A DNA stretch of 64,000 bases, taken from assembly GCF_003664325.1 (NCBI RefSeq), contig NZ_RCDA01000005.1, positions 62,001 through 126,000 on the forward strand. Reading direction: 5' to 3'. The stretch is from Alkalispirillum mobile (GTDB lineage: Bacteria; Pseudomonadota; Gammaproteobacteria; Nitrococcales; Halorhodospiraceae). Positions within the stretch are counted from its first letter, which is position 1; every line of letters begins with the position of its first letter. The notes beneath the pieces were generated by a model. That model was not told where the DNA came from, searched no databases, and saw only the letters and a program-made list of their open reading frames with translations. The position numbers and the translations under genes were made by a program. Below, piece by piece: positions 48,476 through 57,897 of this stretch.

Positions 48476-49817
48476 GGGCCACCTCCTGCACGGCGGCGCG
48501 GAAGACCTCGCCCCGGTGGGCGAACCCCTGGAACATGTCGAAGCTGGCGCAGGCCGGGGAGAGCAACACCGCGTCGCCGGCCTGCGCCAGACGGGCGGCG
48601 CGCCTTACCGCATCGGTCATGTCCGCGGCCCGCTCCACCGGGAGTGCGCCTTCCAGCGCCCCCGCCAGCAGCGGGGCATCCCGGCCGATGAGCACGGCTG
48701 CGCGCCCCTTGTCGGCCAGGGCATCGGCGAGCGGCTGGAAGTCCGCGCCCTTGCCCTCACCGCCGGCGATCAGCACCACCGGGCCGTCCAGGCCGCGGAC
48801 CGCGGCGACGGCGGCGCCGACATTGGTGCCCTTGGAGTCGTTGTACCAACGCACCCCGGCGTGCTCGGCCACCCACTCGGTGCGGTGGGGCAGTCCCGGG
48901 AAGCGGCGCAGCGCCTCGGCCATGGCGGCCACCGGCAGTCCCAGCCCGTAGCCCAGGCAAAGCGCGGCCAGCGCATTGGCCCGATTGTGCTGCCCCGGTA
49001 GGCGCAAAGCCGCCGCAGGCATCACCGGCTCGCCGTTCAGCACCAGCCACTGGGTGCCGTCGTGCTCGGCCACCCCGGCGCCCTGCTCCGGGCACTGCGC
49101 CAGGCTGAAGCCCAACACCGGCCGCCCCGGGCGCGCCATCGCCGCCACCACCGGGTCGTCCAGGTTGAGTACCTGCACCCCATCGCCATGGAACACCCGC
49201 GCCTTGGCCTCGGCGTAGGCAGCCAGGCTGCCGTGGCGGTCCATGTGATCGGCGCTGATATTGAGCACCGTGGCCACCTGCGGGGCCAGACTGTGGGTCG
49301 TCTCCAGCTGGAAGGAGGACAACTCCAGGATGTAGGCGTCCGGCGTAGTATCCGCGTCCAGCAGGGCCAGCGCCGGGGTGCCCAGGTTGCCGCCCACCGC
49401 GACGTTCCGGCCCGCGGCCTCGGCCATTAGACCGACCAGCGTGGTCACGGTGCTCTTGCCGTTGGAGCCGGTGATCGCCACCACCGGGGCCGCGGCGTGG
49501 CGGGCAAAGAGTTCGATCTCGCTGATTAGCGGCACTCCCGCGTCGGCAGCCTCTGCCAACGCCGGGGTCCGCAGGCTCACACCCGGGCTGACCACCACCT
49601 CGCGCGCGCCCCGGAGCAGCCCGGCATCGAAGCCGCCGGTGTGCACCGGCACGTCGGGGCATTCGCGCTGCAGCGCGGCGTACTCCGGCGGCTCGGCCCG
49701 GCTGTCGATGACCTGCACGGACACACCACGCCGGGCCAGGAAACGGGCACAGGCCAGCCCGGTGAGGCCGAGCCCCACCACCACGCTGTAGCCCGTTTGC
49801 CGTTCCGCCGTCTGCAT
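48468..49817 (-). CDS. murD: UDP-MurNAc-L-Ala--D-Glu ligase MurD
   Basis: A 449-aa Mur ligase adding D-glutamate. V-V-G-L-G-L-T-G forms the N-terminal binding loop, the ATP loop is I-T-G-S-N-G-K-S-T, and N-D-S-K-G-T-N is the family motif in the C-terminal domain. Start ATG at 49817, 2 nt after the mraY stop. Confidence 0.98.
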   Translation of the reverse strand: MQTAERQTGYSVVVGLGLTGLACARFLARRGVSVQVIDSRAEPPEYAALQRECPDVPVHTGGFDAGLLRGAREVVVSPGVSLRTPALAEAADAGVPLISEIELFARHAAAPVVAITGSNGKSTVTTLVGLMAEAAGRNVAVGGNLGTPALALLDADTTPDAYILELSSFQLETTHSLAPQVATVLNISADHMDRHGSLAAYAEAKARVFHGDGVQVLNLDDPVVAAMARPGRPVLGFSLAQCPEQGAGVAEHDGTQWLVLNGEPVMPAAALRLPGQHNRANALAALCLGYGLGLPVAAMAEALRRFPGLPHRTEWVAEHAGVRWYNDSKGTNVGAAVAAVRGLDGPVVLIAGGEGKGADFQPLADALADKGRAAVLIGRDAPLLAGALEGALPVERAADMTDAVRRAARLAQAGDAVLLSPACASFDMFQGFAHRGEVFRAAVQEVAHG

Positions 49818-49819
49818 GA

Positions 49820-50902
49820 TCAGCGCACCTTCAACATCGCCAGACCGACCAGCACCAGCACCACGGTGATGATCCAGAAACGCACGATGACCCGGGGTTC
49901 GGGCCAGCCCTTGAGTTCGAAGTGGTGGTGCAGCGGCGCCATGCGGAAGATGCGCCGCCCGGTGAGCTTGTAGGAGGCCACCTGCAGCATCACCGACAGG
50001 GTCTCGATGACGAACACCCCGCCCATGATCAGCAGCACCAGCTCCTGCCGCACCACCACCGCCAGGATGCCCAGCGCCGCGCCCAGGGCCAGGGCGCCCA
50101 CGTCGCCCATAAACACCTGCGCCGGGTAGGTGTTGAACCAGAGAAAGCCGAGGCCGGCGCCGATCAGCGCCCCGCAGAAGACCACCACCTCGCCGGCCCC
50201 CGCCACGAAGGGGATACCCAGGTAGTCGGCGAACACCGCGTGCCCGGTGGCGTAGGCGAAGACCGCCAGCCCGCCGGCCACCAGCACCGAGGGCAGGATG
50301 GCCAGGCCGTCGAGGCCGTCGGTGAGGTTCACCGCGTTGGACGAGCCCACCACCACCAGCCACACCAGCGGGATGAAGAGCAGCCCGAGCGGCAGCACCA
50401 CGTCCTTGAACAGGGGCAGGATCAGACTGGTCTCCACCGGCGATTGGGCGGTGGTAAACAGGAAGACCGCGGCGATCAGCGCCACCACCGTCTGCCAGAA
50501 GAACTTCGCCCGGGCCGACAACCCCTTGCTGTTGCCCAGGGCCAGCTTGCGGTAGTCGTCCACGCCACCGATGAGACCGAAGGCCAGGGTGGTGAGCAGC
50601 ACCACCCAGACGTACCGGTTGGTCAGGTCCGACCACAGCAGGGTGGCCACGGCGATGGCCACCAGGATCAGCGCGCCGCCCATGGTGGGAGTGCCCGCCT
50701 TGGAGAGGTGGCTCTGGGGCCCGTCGTCGCGCACCTGCTGGCCGATCTGGTGCTCGACCAGGCGCTGGATGACGGCCGGCCCCACCAGCAGCGCAATCCC
50801 GAGCGCGGTCAGCACGCCCAGGATGGTGCGGAATGTCAGATACTGGAAGACGTTGAAACCGGAATAAACGCCTTCCAGCGCCATGGCCAGGTGATACAGC
50901 AC
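49820..50902 (-). CDS. mraY: Phospho-MurNAc-pentapeptide transferase MraY
   Basis: A 360-aa inner-membrane enzyme forming lipid I on undecaprenyl phosphate. About ten helices. Motifs include K-A-G-T-P-T-M-G-G, the D-D-Y-R-K pair, N-L-T-D-G-L-D-G-L and the P-L-H-H-H-F-E cytoplasmic loop. The start codon is GTG at 50902, directly abutting the murF stop. Confidence 0.98.
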   Translation of the reverse strand: MLYHLAMALEGVYSGFNVFQYLTFRTILGVLTALGIALLVGPAVIQRLVEHQIGQQVRDDGPQSHLSKAGTPTMGGALILVAIAVATLLWSDLTNRYVWVVLLTTLAFGLIGGVDDYRKLALGNSKGLSARAKFFWQTVVALIAAVFLFTTAQSPVETSLILPLFKDVVLPLGLLFIPLVWLVVVGSSNAVNLTDGLDGLAILPSVLVAGGLAVFAYATGHAVFADYLGIPFVAGAGEVVVFCGALIGAGLGFLWFNTYPAQVFMGDVGALALGAALGILAVVVRQELVLLIMGGVFVIETLSVMLQVASYKLTGRRIFRMAPLHHHFELKGWPEPRVIVRFWIITVVLVLVGLAMLKVR

Positions 50903-52258
50903 TCAGCTTTCCCCCGCTTGCTCATCGTCGCCGGCCAGTGCGGCGACAATGCGATCCATATCCATGAAACGCGAGCCCTTCACGAGCACGCGCACCTCGG
51001 CGGACAGGTCGGCGCACAGGGCGGCCTGCAGACTGTCCGCATCCTCGAAATGCCGGCCCCCGTCACCGAAGCTGCGGGTGGCCTCCTCCGCCAGGCTGCC
51101 CAGGGTAAACACCCGGTGCACCCCGGCGGCCCGGGCGGCCTCGCCGGCGCGGGCGTGCATCTCGGCCGCGCCAGCGCCCAGCTCGCCCATATCGCCCAGC
51201 ACCAGCCAGCGCTCGCCGTGTTCGGCAGCGAGAACGTCCAGCGCCGCCTGCAGCGAGGCAGGGTTGGCGTTGTACGTGTCGTCCAGCACCCGGCAATCCT
51301 CCCGCCCGGTGCGCCACTGCAGCCGCCCGGCGACACCGGTGCAGGCCTCCAGCCCGGCCACGATGTCGCCCAACGGAACCTCCAAGGCCACCGCCACGGC
51401 AGCGGCGGCCAGCGCATTCATCACGTTGTGGCCGCCGGGCAGCGGCAGGCGCACGGGATGGCGGCCCCCGGGCACCTGCAGTTCGAAGTGGCCGCGACCG
51501 GTCTCACCCAGGGCAAGCACATCGGCATCGGCGCCGCGCCCGAACTTCAGGCAGCGGCGCTCACCCACCAGGTCGCGCCATATCCCCGCCCTGGGGTCGT
51601 CCGCGTTGACCACCGCAATGCCGTCGGCCGGTAGCCCGGCAAACAATTCGCCTTTGCTGCGCGCCACCCCGTCCAGGTCACCGAAACCCTCCAGGTGGGC
51701 GGGACCGGCATTGGTCACGACCCCGATCTCCGGCTCGGCCAACGCGGCCAGTTCGGCGATCTCGCCCGGCGCACTCGCCCCCATCTCCACCACGGCGAAG
51801 CGGTGGCCGCGATCGAGACGCAGCAACGTCAGAGGGACCCCGAGTTCGTTGTTCAGGTTCCCCCGGGTGGCCAGGGTGGCGCCCCGCCGGGCCAGGATGG
51901 CTGCGACCATCTCCTTGACCGTGGTCTTGCCGTTGCTGCCGGTGATACCCACCACCCGCGCCGGCATCCGGCGGCGCCAGGCCCGGCCCAAGCGCTGCAG
52001 CGCGGCCCGGCTGTCGGCCACCTGGACCACGGGGAGGGGCCAGTCACCGGCCCGCTCCACCAGCGCGGCCGCCGCCCCGCGGGCCGCGGCGTCCGCCACG
52101 AATTCGTGGCCATCCACCCGCGTCCCGATCATGGCCACGAACAGGCCACCGGCTGACAGGCTGCGGCTGTCCAGCCCGACTTCGCCCACCGTGACGGCGT
52201 CGCCGTGGCGGGTGCCTCCGGTCCATTCGGCCACGTCCTGCAGGGTGAATCGGCTCAT
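50903..52258 (-). CDS. murF: UDP-MurNAc-tripeptide--D-Ala-D-Ala ligase MurF
   Basis: A 451-aa Mur ligase that adds D-Ala-D-Ala, the product of the ddl gene in the same cluster. The ATP loop is I-T-G-S-N-G-K-T-T, the N-terminal domain is of the short MurF type, and D-D-T-Y-N-A-N-P is the family motif. The ATG at 52258 overlaps the murE stop. Confidence 0.98.
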   Translation of the reverse strand: MSRFTLQDVAEWTGGTRHGDAVTVGEVGLDSRSLSAGGLFVAMIGTRVDGHEFVADAAARGAAAALVERAGDWPLPVVQVADSRAALQRLGRAWRRRMPARVVGITGSNGKTTVKEMVAAILARRGATLATRGNLNNELGVPLTLLRLDRGHRFAVVEMGASAPGEIAELAALAEPEIGVVTNAGPAHLEGFGDLDGVARSKGELFAGLPADGIAVVNADDPRAGIWRDLVGERRCLKFGRGADADVLALGETGRGHFELQVPGGRHPVRLPLPGGHNVMNALAAAAVAVALEVPLGDIVAGLEACTGVAGRLQWRTGREDCRVLDDTYNANPASLQAALDVLAAEHGERWLVLGDMGELGAGAAEMHARAGEAARAAGVHRVFTLGSLAEEATRSFGDGGRHFEDADSLQAALCADLSAEVRVLVKGSRFMDMDRIVAALAGDDEQAGES

Positions 52259-53748
52259 GCCCCCTCCTCGTCCATCGCCAGGCGGACGGCCACGCGGTCA
52301 CTGAACGGCAGCGTGCGCCCGGCAATCTGTTGCACCGTCTCGTGCCCCTTGCCGGCCACCAGGACCACGTCGCCTTCGGCGGCCCGGCCGATGGCATGCC
52401 GGATCGCCTGCTCCCGGTCCCGCTGAACCTTCCAGCCCCGCCCGACGCCGCCCTGGCGGATATCCGCGATGATCTGCGCCGGGTCCTCGAGGCGCGGGTT
52501 GTCGTCGGTCAGGACCACGTGGTCGGCCAGCTCCGCCGCCGCCTCGCCCATCAGCGGCCGCTTGCCCCGGTCCCGGTCGCCGCCGCAGCCGAACACCAGC
52601 CAGACCGCGCCCGGGAAGTGGGCGCGCACGGCCTCCAGCGCCCCGCGCAGGGCGGCCGGGGTGTGGGCGTAGTCAACGATCACCGTGGCCCGGCCCTTGC
52701 GGGCGAAACGCTCCATCCGGCCCGGCACCGGGTGCAGGTGACGCAACCGTTGGGCGATCTCCGGCATCTTCATGCCCATGGTCAGGGCCGCCCCGATGAC
52801 CGCCAGCACGTTGGCCGCGTTGAAGGCACCCAGCAGCGGTACCCGCACGGCCTCGTCGCCCCAGTCGGTGCGCACGGTCATGTGGATGCCATCGGGCTGG
52901 AGATCCAGCTGGCTGCCCAGCACCTGCGCCTGCTCGTGGCCGGCCAGACTGTAGCCCAGCGGCCGTACGTGCGCCGGCAGGGCCCGGTAGACCCGCTGAC
53001 CGAAGGCGTCGTCCAGGTTGAGCACCGCGTAGCGCAGGTCCGGCACCCCGAACAGCCGCGACTTGGCCCGCGCGTAACTGCGCAAGTCGCCGTGGTAGTC
53101 CAGGTGATCGCGACCCAGGTTGGTAAGCACCGCCGTGTGGAAGGGGATGCCCGCGACCCGGTACTGGTCCAGGGCGTGCGAGGAGACCTCCATGGCCACC
53201 TGGCCCGCGCCCTCGTCCCGCAAGCGGGCCAGGGTGCGCTGCAGGCTGACCGCGTCGGGGGTGGTGTGACTGCCGGGGTGCAGGTCATCGGGGTAACCGC
53301 TGCCTAGGGTGCCGATCACCGCGCAGCGGTTGCTCTTACCGTCCAGCACCTGGGCCAGGAACTGGCTCACCGAGGTCTTCCCGTCCGTGCCGGTGACACC
53401 TACCATGCGCAGCCGGGTAGCGGGCTCGTCGTAGAACCGGGCGGCGATATGTCCCAGGCGGCGGGCAAGGTCCGGCACCTGCACCAGGGGTGCGCCGGCC
53501 TGCTCCGCCAGGGCCTTGTCGGCCTCGGTGGGGGCGGCGTCGTCGGCCGGCTCCCAGAGCACGGCCCGCGCGCCGGCCTCCAGCGCACCCCGGAGGTAGT
53601 CCAGCCCGTGGTGGCGGGTACCCCGGAGTGCCACAAAGACGAAGCCGGGCTCGATGTCCCGGCTGTCCACTGCCAGCCCGCTGACCGGGCGGTCATCGCC
53701 GTCGGACAGGGGCAGCCAGGGTTGCAGCAGCGCCTTGAGCCGGGTCAT
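52255..53748 (-). CDS. murE: UDP-MurNAc-L-Ala-D-Glu--meso-diaminopimelate ligase MurE
   Basis: A 497-aa Mur ligase adding the third stem residue. The ATP loop is V-T-G-T-D-G-K-T-S and the carbamylated-lysine region follows. The D-D-N-P-R motif near residue 410 is specific to enzymes using meso-diaminopimelate, so the cell wall has a Gram-negative-type stem. The ATG at 53748 overlaps the ftsI stop (ATGA). Confidence 0.97.
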   Translation of the reverse strand: MTRLKALLQPWLPLSDGDDRPVSGLAVDSRDIEPGFVFVALRGTRHHGLDYLRGALEAGARAVLWEPADDAAPTEADKALAEQAGAPLVQVPDLARRLGHIAARFYDEPATRLRMVGVTGTDGKTSVSQFLAQVLDGKSNRCAVIGTLGSGYPDDLHPGSHTTPDAVSLQRTLARLRDEGAGQVAMEVSSHALDQYRVAGIPFHTAVLTNLGRDHLDYHGDLRSYARAKSRLFGVPDLRYAVLNLDDAFGQRVYRALPAHVRPLGYSLAGHEQAQVLGSQLDLQPDGIHMTVRTDWGDEAVRVPLLGAFNAANVLAVIGAALTMGMKMPEIAQRLRHLHPVPGRMERFARKGRATVIVDYAHTPAALRGALEAVRAHFPGAVWLVFGCGGDRDRGKRPLMGEAAAELADHVVLTDDNPRLEDPAQIIADIRQGGVGRGWKVQRDREQAIRHAIGRAAEGDVVLVAGKGHETVQQIAGRTLPFSDRVAVRLAMDEEGA

Positions 53749-55481
53749 GGCCGCGCCTCCCCGCCGGCGACGATCATGCCCTCGGGCGTGGCCTCGCCGT
53801 CGGGCGCGATGTTAAGCAGTCGCAGGGCCCCGGCCATGACCTGGCCGAAGACGGGAGCAGCGACCTGGCCGCCGTAGTAGCCGCCCCGGCTGGGCTCGTC
53901 CACCAGCACCACCATCGCCAGACGCGGCGCACTCACCGGTGCCACTCCGGCGAACATCGCGATATAGCCGTCATCCTCCCCGTAGCCGGTGGCGCCGGCC
54001 TTTCGCACGGTACCGGTCTTGCCGGCGATCCGGTAACCGGGCACGGCGGCGCGGGTCCCGGTGCCACCGGGCAGGGTCACGGTCTCGAGCATCTCGAGCA
54101 CCTGGCGCGCGAACCGCGGTTCCAGGACCTGCTCCTCTTCGTCCGGCGCCTGGCCGTTGCGGTTCAGCAGCGTGACCGGGCGCTGGACACCGTCGGCGGC
54201 CAGTGTCGCGTAGGCCCGGGCGATCTGCAGCGGGGTAGCGCTCAGCCCGTAGCCGAAGGAGAGGGTGGCCTGCTGAACCTCGTCGCGCGGGGGGATGCTG
54301 CTGACGCTGCCAGTAGCCTCGCCCTGGAAGCCCACGAAGGTGCTGCTGCCGAAGCCCATCTGCAGCAGCAGCCCCCAGAGCGCTTCCTCGTCCATGTCCA
54401 GCGCCAGGCGCACGGCGCCCACGTTGCTGGACTTCTGCAACATGGTGGTGACGTCGATCTCGCCGTAATCGCGGATGTCCCGGATGGTATGCCGGCCCAC
54501 GCGCAGGGTACCGGGGCTGGTAGCCAACGAGGTGTCGGGCTGCGCGACCCCGGCCTGCATGGCGGCCATGGCGGTGAACGGTTTGATCAGCGAACCGGGC
54601 TCGTAGGTGTCGATGATGGCGCGGTTGCGCTGGATCCCGTTGCCGATCTCGTGCCGGCGGTGCGGGTTGAAGCCCGGCTGGTTGACCATCGCCAGCACCT
54701 CACCCGACTGGATGTCCAGCAGCACGAGCGAGCCGCTCACCGCCTCGTGCTCCCGGACCGCGCGCTTGAGCTCGCGGTAGGCCAGGTACTGGAGGCGACG
54801 GTCAACGCTGAGCGCCAGGTCACGGCCGGCCCGGGGCTCGCGCAGCAGTTCCACATCCTCCACCACCCGGCCCAGCCGGTCCTGGATGACGCGCTTGCGG
54901 CCCGGCTCACCCCGCAACCAGGCGTCGTAGGTGAGCTCCAGCCCCTCCTGCCCCTGATCGTCGATGTTGGTGAAGCCCAGCAGGTGGGCGCTGACCTCGC
55001 CCGAGGGGTAGAAGCGCCGGTACTCCTGCTGCAGGGCGACGCCGGGCAGGCCCGCCTGACGCACCCCCTCGGCCAGGTCCGGCGTCACGTGGCGACGAAT
55101 CCAGGCAAACTCACTGCCGGGGCGCGCCTCCAGGCGCTGCCTGAGTGCGACCGGGGACAGCCCCAGGATGTCGGCCAGTTGCCCGATCGCCTCCGGGTGT
55201 TCCCGCAACTGGCCCGGATCCGCCCAGACCGAGTCCACCGGGGAGCTGATGGCCAGCGGCTCGCCGTGGCGGTCCGTGATAACCCCGCGGTGGGCAGGCA
55301 TGCTGCGGGTGCGCATCTGCCGCGCCTCCCCCTGGGTCTGCAGGAACTGCCGGTCGAGCACCTGGAGCTCCACGGTGCGCCAGGCGAGGGCCGCCACCAG
55401 CACCACGAAGGCGAGCGCCACCACGCCCAGGCGCCAGACGGCAACCTCGGGCTGGGCGTGTTCTTGCGCTCGCCGGTTCAC
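53745..55481 (-). CDS. ftsI: Septal penicillin-binding protein FtsI (PBP3)
   Basis: A 578-aa class B transpeptidase of the divisome. One membrane helix (about 18-38) precedes the pedestal domain (about 60-220). The transpeptidase motifs are S297-L-I-K, S352-x-N (K-S-S-N) and K488-T-G. It works with FtsW. The start is GTG at 55481, 21 nt after ftsL. Confidence 0.97.
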   Translation of the reverse strand: MNRRAQEHAQPEVAVWRLGVVALAFVVLVAALAWRTVELQVLDRQFLQTQGEARQMRTRSMPAHRGVITDRHGEPLAISSPVDSVWADPGQLREHPEAIGQLADILGLSPVALRQRLEARPGSEFAWIRRHVTPDLAEGVRQAGLPGVALQQEYRRFYPSGEVSAHLLGFTNIDDQGQEGLELTYDAWLRGEPGRKRVIQDRLGRVVEDVELLREPRAGRDLALSVDRRLQYLAYRELKRAVREHEAVSGSLVLLDIQSGEVLAMVNQPGFNPHRRHEIGNGIQRNRAIIDTYEPGSLIKPFTAMAAMQAGVAQPDTSLATSPGTLRVGRHTIRDIRDYGEIDVTTMLQKSSNVGAVRLALDMDEEALWGLLLQMGFGSSTFVGFQGEATGSVSSIPPRDEVQQATLSFGYGLSATPLQIARAYATLAADGVQRPVTLLNRNGQAPDEEEQVLEPRFARQVLEMLETVTLPGGTGTRAAVPGYRIAGKTGTVRKAGATGYGEDDGYIAMFAGVAPVSAPRLAMVVLVDEPSRGGYYGGQVAAPVFGQVMAGALRLLNIAPDGEATPEGMIVAGGEARP

Positions 55482-55502
55482 GATGGTGCTACTCCCTGCC
55501 CC

Positions 55503-55778
55503 TCAGGGGCGAATGATGATGGTGTCTTCCCGACCGGGCATGACCATGTCCAGGCGCTCCTGTCCCACCCGTTCCACCCGGCCATGGCCGGCCCAGGTGC
55601 CTTGTTCCAGTTGCAACATGCCCCATTCGACGTTGAGGTGATCGGCCTCTGCCGACAGCCCCTGCAGTTCCATGAACAAGCTGCGGTGCTGGTGCTTGCT
55701 CCAGGCCACCCCCAACGCCGAGGCCATAACGGCCGCCAGCAACAGGGCGCACAGCAGCAGTTCGACCCCGCGGGTCAT
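55503..55778 (-). CDS. ftsL: Cell division protein FtsL
   Basis: A 91-aa bitopic protein: a short cytoplasmic tip, one helix (residues 5-24) and a periplasmic coiled coil (about 28-65), ending in a D-T-I-I-I-R-P tail. It forms a complex with FtsB and FtsQ. The ATG at 55778 overlaps the rsmH stop (ATGA). Sequence conservation is weak, so position in the cluster carries part of the evidence. Confidence 0.92.
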   Translation of the reverse strand: MTRGVELLLCALLLAAVMASALGVAWSKHQHRSLFMELQGLSAEADHLNVEWGMLQLEQGTWAGHGRVERVGQERLDMVMPGREDTIIIRP

Positions 55779-56725
55779 GCCCGTCGCTCCGCTACCCGCA
55801 TTACCGCGCTGCGCGCCCGGGGGTTTTCGGACCGCTCCGCTTCGCTGGCCCGCACCGCCTTGCCGACACTGCGCAACCGGGGCTGCAGTGCCTCGGGCAC
55901 CACCGGGACACTGGGTGGCAGATCGCCCACGGTGGCGTGCTTGCGGATGTAGCGTTTCACCCGGCGGTCCTCCAGCGAATGGAAGCTGATCGCCACGAAC
56001 CGCCCCGCGGGCGCCAGCAGGTCGCAAACCCGGTCCAGCAGACCGTCCAACGCCTCCAGTTCGCCGTTAATGGCTATGCGCAGCGCCTGAAAGCTGCGGG
56101 TGGCCGGGTGCTTACCCGGCTCCGGCCGCCCCGGCACGGCCTCGGCGATCAGCGCCGCCAGCTCGCCGGTGGTCTCCGGCAGCGCCTCCTCGTCACGGGC
56201 CCGGATCACGGCCCGGGCGATGCGCCGGCTGTAGCGCTCCTCGCCGTATGTCTTGAGCACGCCGGCCAGGGTCTTTTCGTCCACCCGGGCCAGCCACTCC
56301 CGCGCGGTTTCACCCGCGCTGGTATCCATCCGCATGTCCAGCGGGCCCTCGCGCATGAAACTGAAGCCCCGCCCGGCCTCGTCCAGCTGCGGCGATGAGA
56401 CGCCCAGGTCCAGCAGCAGGCCGTTGATCTGTCCCATGAGCCCCGCCTGCTCCAGCCGCACCGGCAACTCGTCGAAACGGCAATGGCAGATGGTGCACCG
56501 GGGGTCACCGCCGAATTGCGCCCTGGCGACGGCGATGGCATCCGGATCCCGGTCCACCAACCAGAGCCGCCCTTCCGCTCCCAGCCGATCCAGGATGCGG
56601 GCGGCATGGCCGCCGCGACCGAACGTGCCATCCACGTAGAGGCCATCCGGGCGGATTGCCAGGGCCTCCAGGGCCTCGTCCAGCAGGACCGGGCGGTGCG
56701 CATCAGCTGCCGGCCCGCCACTCAC
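55775..56725 (-). CDS. rsmH: 16S rRNA m4C1402 methyltransferase RsmH (MraW)
   Basis: A 316-aa SAM-dependent enzyme methylating N4 of C1402. The H-R-P-V-L-L-D-E start, the [12 protein letters not shown] loop, [12 protein letters not shown] and the [11 protein letters not shown] motif are all present. The start is GTG at 56725, overlapping the mraZ stop (GTGA); the family N-terminus fits this start. RsmI, which methylates the same nucleotide, is encoded 1.2 kb upstream. Confidence 0.97.
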   Translation of the reverse strand: MSGGPAADAHRPVLLDEALEALAIRPDGLYVDGTFGRGGHAARILDRLGAEGRLWLVDRDPDAIAVARAQFGGDPRCTICHCRFDELPVRLEQAGLMGQINGLLLDLGVSSPQLDEAGRGFSFMREGPLDMRMDTSAGETAREWLARVDEKTLAGVLKTYGEERYSRRIARAVIRARDEEALPETTGELAALIAEAVPGRPEPGKHPATRSFQALRIAINGELEALDGLLDRVCDLLAPAGRFVAISFHSLEDRRVKRYIRKHATVGDLPPSVPVVPEALQPRLRSVGKAVRASEAERSENPRARSAVMRVAERRA

Positions 56726-57174
56726 AGCGTCAACCCCCCCAGTTCCTCGGGGGTGCCTTCCTCGCGGGCCTCCTGCAGCCAGTCGGTGCGCGCCTGCTCC
56801 CAGGCGTCGGCGTCCCAGAGTTCGAACCGGTGGACCTGGCCCACCAGCACGATCTTCTTGTTCAGATCGGCGTAGTCCCGCAGCGGCTGTGGCAGCAGCA
56901 CCCGGCCGCTGCCGTCCAGCTGCAGATCGTGGGCGTGCCCGATCAGCAGGCGCTGCAGGCGCCGGGCCTGGGGATTGAGCGTGGGCAGCTTGACCAGTTG
57001 CTGCTCCAGAACCTCCCACTCAGGAAGCGGATACAGCATGAGGCAGGGGGACTCGTAGTCGATGGTAGCCACCACCTCGCCTTCGCAAAGGCCCATCAGG
57101 CGGTCCCGATAACGGCTCGGGAACGCCATGCGCCCTTTGGCGTCGAGATTGAGATGTGTGACCCCCCTGAACAC
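56722..57174 (-). CDS. mraZ: Transcriptional regulator MraZ
   Basis: A 150-aa protein with two AbrB-like SpoVT halves, each with the D-x-K-G-R or D-G-S-G-R core (D-A-K-G-R near residue 11). MraZ represses its own operon by binding repeated GTGGG-type boxes. The start is taken as GTG at 57174 because it gives the family N-terminus ([11 protein letters not shown]). A longer form from 57270 would begin within the -35 of the promoter. Confidence 0.96.
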   Translation of the reverse strand: MFRGVTHLNLDAKGRMAFPSRYRDRLMGLCEGEVVATIDYESPCLMLYPLPEWEVLEQQLVKLPTLNPQARRLQRLLIGHAHDLQLDGSGRVLLPQPLRDYADLNKKIVLVGQVHRFELWDADAWEQARTDWLQEAREEGTPEELGGLTL

Positions 57175-57207
57175 GGCTTTCTTTACGCCCCCTGGATCCC
57201 TTTTTCT

Positions 57208-57232
57208 GCCACTTTCTGCCACCCCGGCCCAC
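57208..57232 (-). promoter_or_regulatory. Putative MraZ operator (10-bp direct repeats)
   Basis: On the minus strand GTGGG, GTGGC and GTGGC occur at 57232, 57222 and 57212 with exactly 10-bp period. The next step reads AAGGG. MraZ of E. coli binds TGGGN repeats spaced by 5 nt. The repeats lie just downstream of the -10 element and 34-58 nt before the GTG start. Confidence 0.75.
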
Positions 57233-57240
57233 AATTCGAC

Positions 57241-57270
57241 ACTATAGGTACCGCCATCAACCGGTGTCAA
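57241..57270 (-). promoter_or_regulatory. Strong sigma70 promoter of the dcw cluster (Pmra)
   Basis: On the minus strand a perfect TTGACA (57270-57265) is followed after 18 bp by TATAGT (57246-57241). Transcription would start near 57234, just at the edge of the MraZ repeats. Confidence 0.8.
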
Positions 57271-57482
57271 GGCAAAAGGATGCGAAATATCCCTTTTGCA
57301 ACAGACAGTTACGAACGAACAGCAAAGTGGGATAACAGGGTCAGGAAGGGGGTAATCGTTTTCCGGAAACTAATCAGCCGGTTGCAAGGAAGGCATTAGA
57401 AAACACACCAACTATCACCGCCTAACCAGCTGATAAGCGGGAATCTTTCCAAAATGAAAGGGGAGTTTCCCGGAAAAAAGAA
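57271..57482. other. Non-coding AT-richer spacer between rnpB and the dcw promoter
   Basis: No gene is supported in this 212-nt stretch, which is less GC-rich than its surroundings. It holds a short stem, GGGA-AAC-TCCC on the minus strand (about 57461-57471), followed by TTTCATTTT, which could be a weak terminator for rnpB. Otherwise I see nothing specific. Confidence 0.5.
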
Positions 57483-57847
57483 GGGTGGAGTCGGCCTGTA
57501 AGCCGGGTTCTGTCGAGGACAGCCATTCCTCTGGGACAGGTGTCACCACCTGCCTCTAGCAACCTACCCGGGAGCAGCGCGGGCCACGCCATTGCTCCCC
57601 TATTTGGTCTTGCTCCGGGTGGGGTTTACCGTGCCGCGAACTGTTGCCAGCCGCGCGGTGCGCTCTTACCGCACCTTTTCACCCTTACCTGTGCCCCGAA
57701 GGGCCATCGGCGGTTTGTTTTCTGTGGCACTTTCCGTGGGCTCACGCCCCCCAGGCGTTACCTGGCACCCTGCCCTGTGGAGCCCGGACTTTCCTCCGCC
57801 GATCAGGCGTTGAAACCCAAAAGGCAGCGACTGTCCGGCCGACTCCG
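57483..57847 (-). ncRNA. rnpB: RNase P RNA (M1, type A)
   Basis: The catalytic RNA that matures tRNA 5' ends. On the minus strand the 5' end GGAGTCGGCC (57846-57837) pairs with GGCCGACTCC at the 3' end to form P1. GGACAGTCGC, GGAGGAAAGTCCGGGCTCC (conserved region I) and ACAGNAA-type and 3' conserved elements such as CCGGCTTACAGGCCG are present in the right order. The length of about 365 nt matches E. coli (377). Ends are approximate. The position after rsmI and before mraZ is common in gammaproteobacteria. Confidence 0.95.
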
Positions 57848-57853
57848 GCCGCT

Positions 57854-57859
57854 ATTGTA
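57854..57859 (-). promoter_or_regulatory. rnpB promoter -10 element
   Basis: TACAAT on the minus strand sits 6 nt before the inferred 5' end of the RNA. A TTCCGG sequence 17 bp further upstream is a weak -35. Confidence 0.55.
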
Positions 57860-57897
57860 CCGCGTTCCCGGCGGCACCGGAACGCCCGCAGACAAGA

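Noticed and set aside
57175-57270. Longer MraZ starting at 57270
   Set aside because: Those codons overlap the promoter and the operator repeats, and the family N-terminus begins at the GTG at 57174.
57327-57356. GTGGG, AGGGT and AGGGG on the plus strand as a second MraZ array
   Set aside because: Spacing between the GGG cores is 9 then 10, the T of TGGG is missing in two copies, and no promoter is nearby on that strand.
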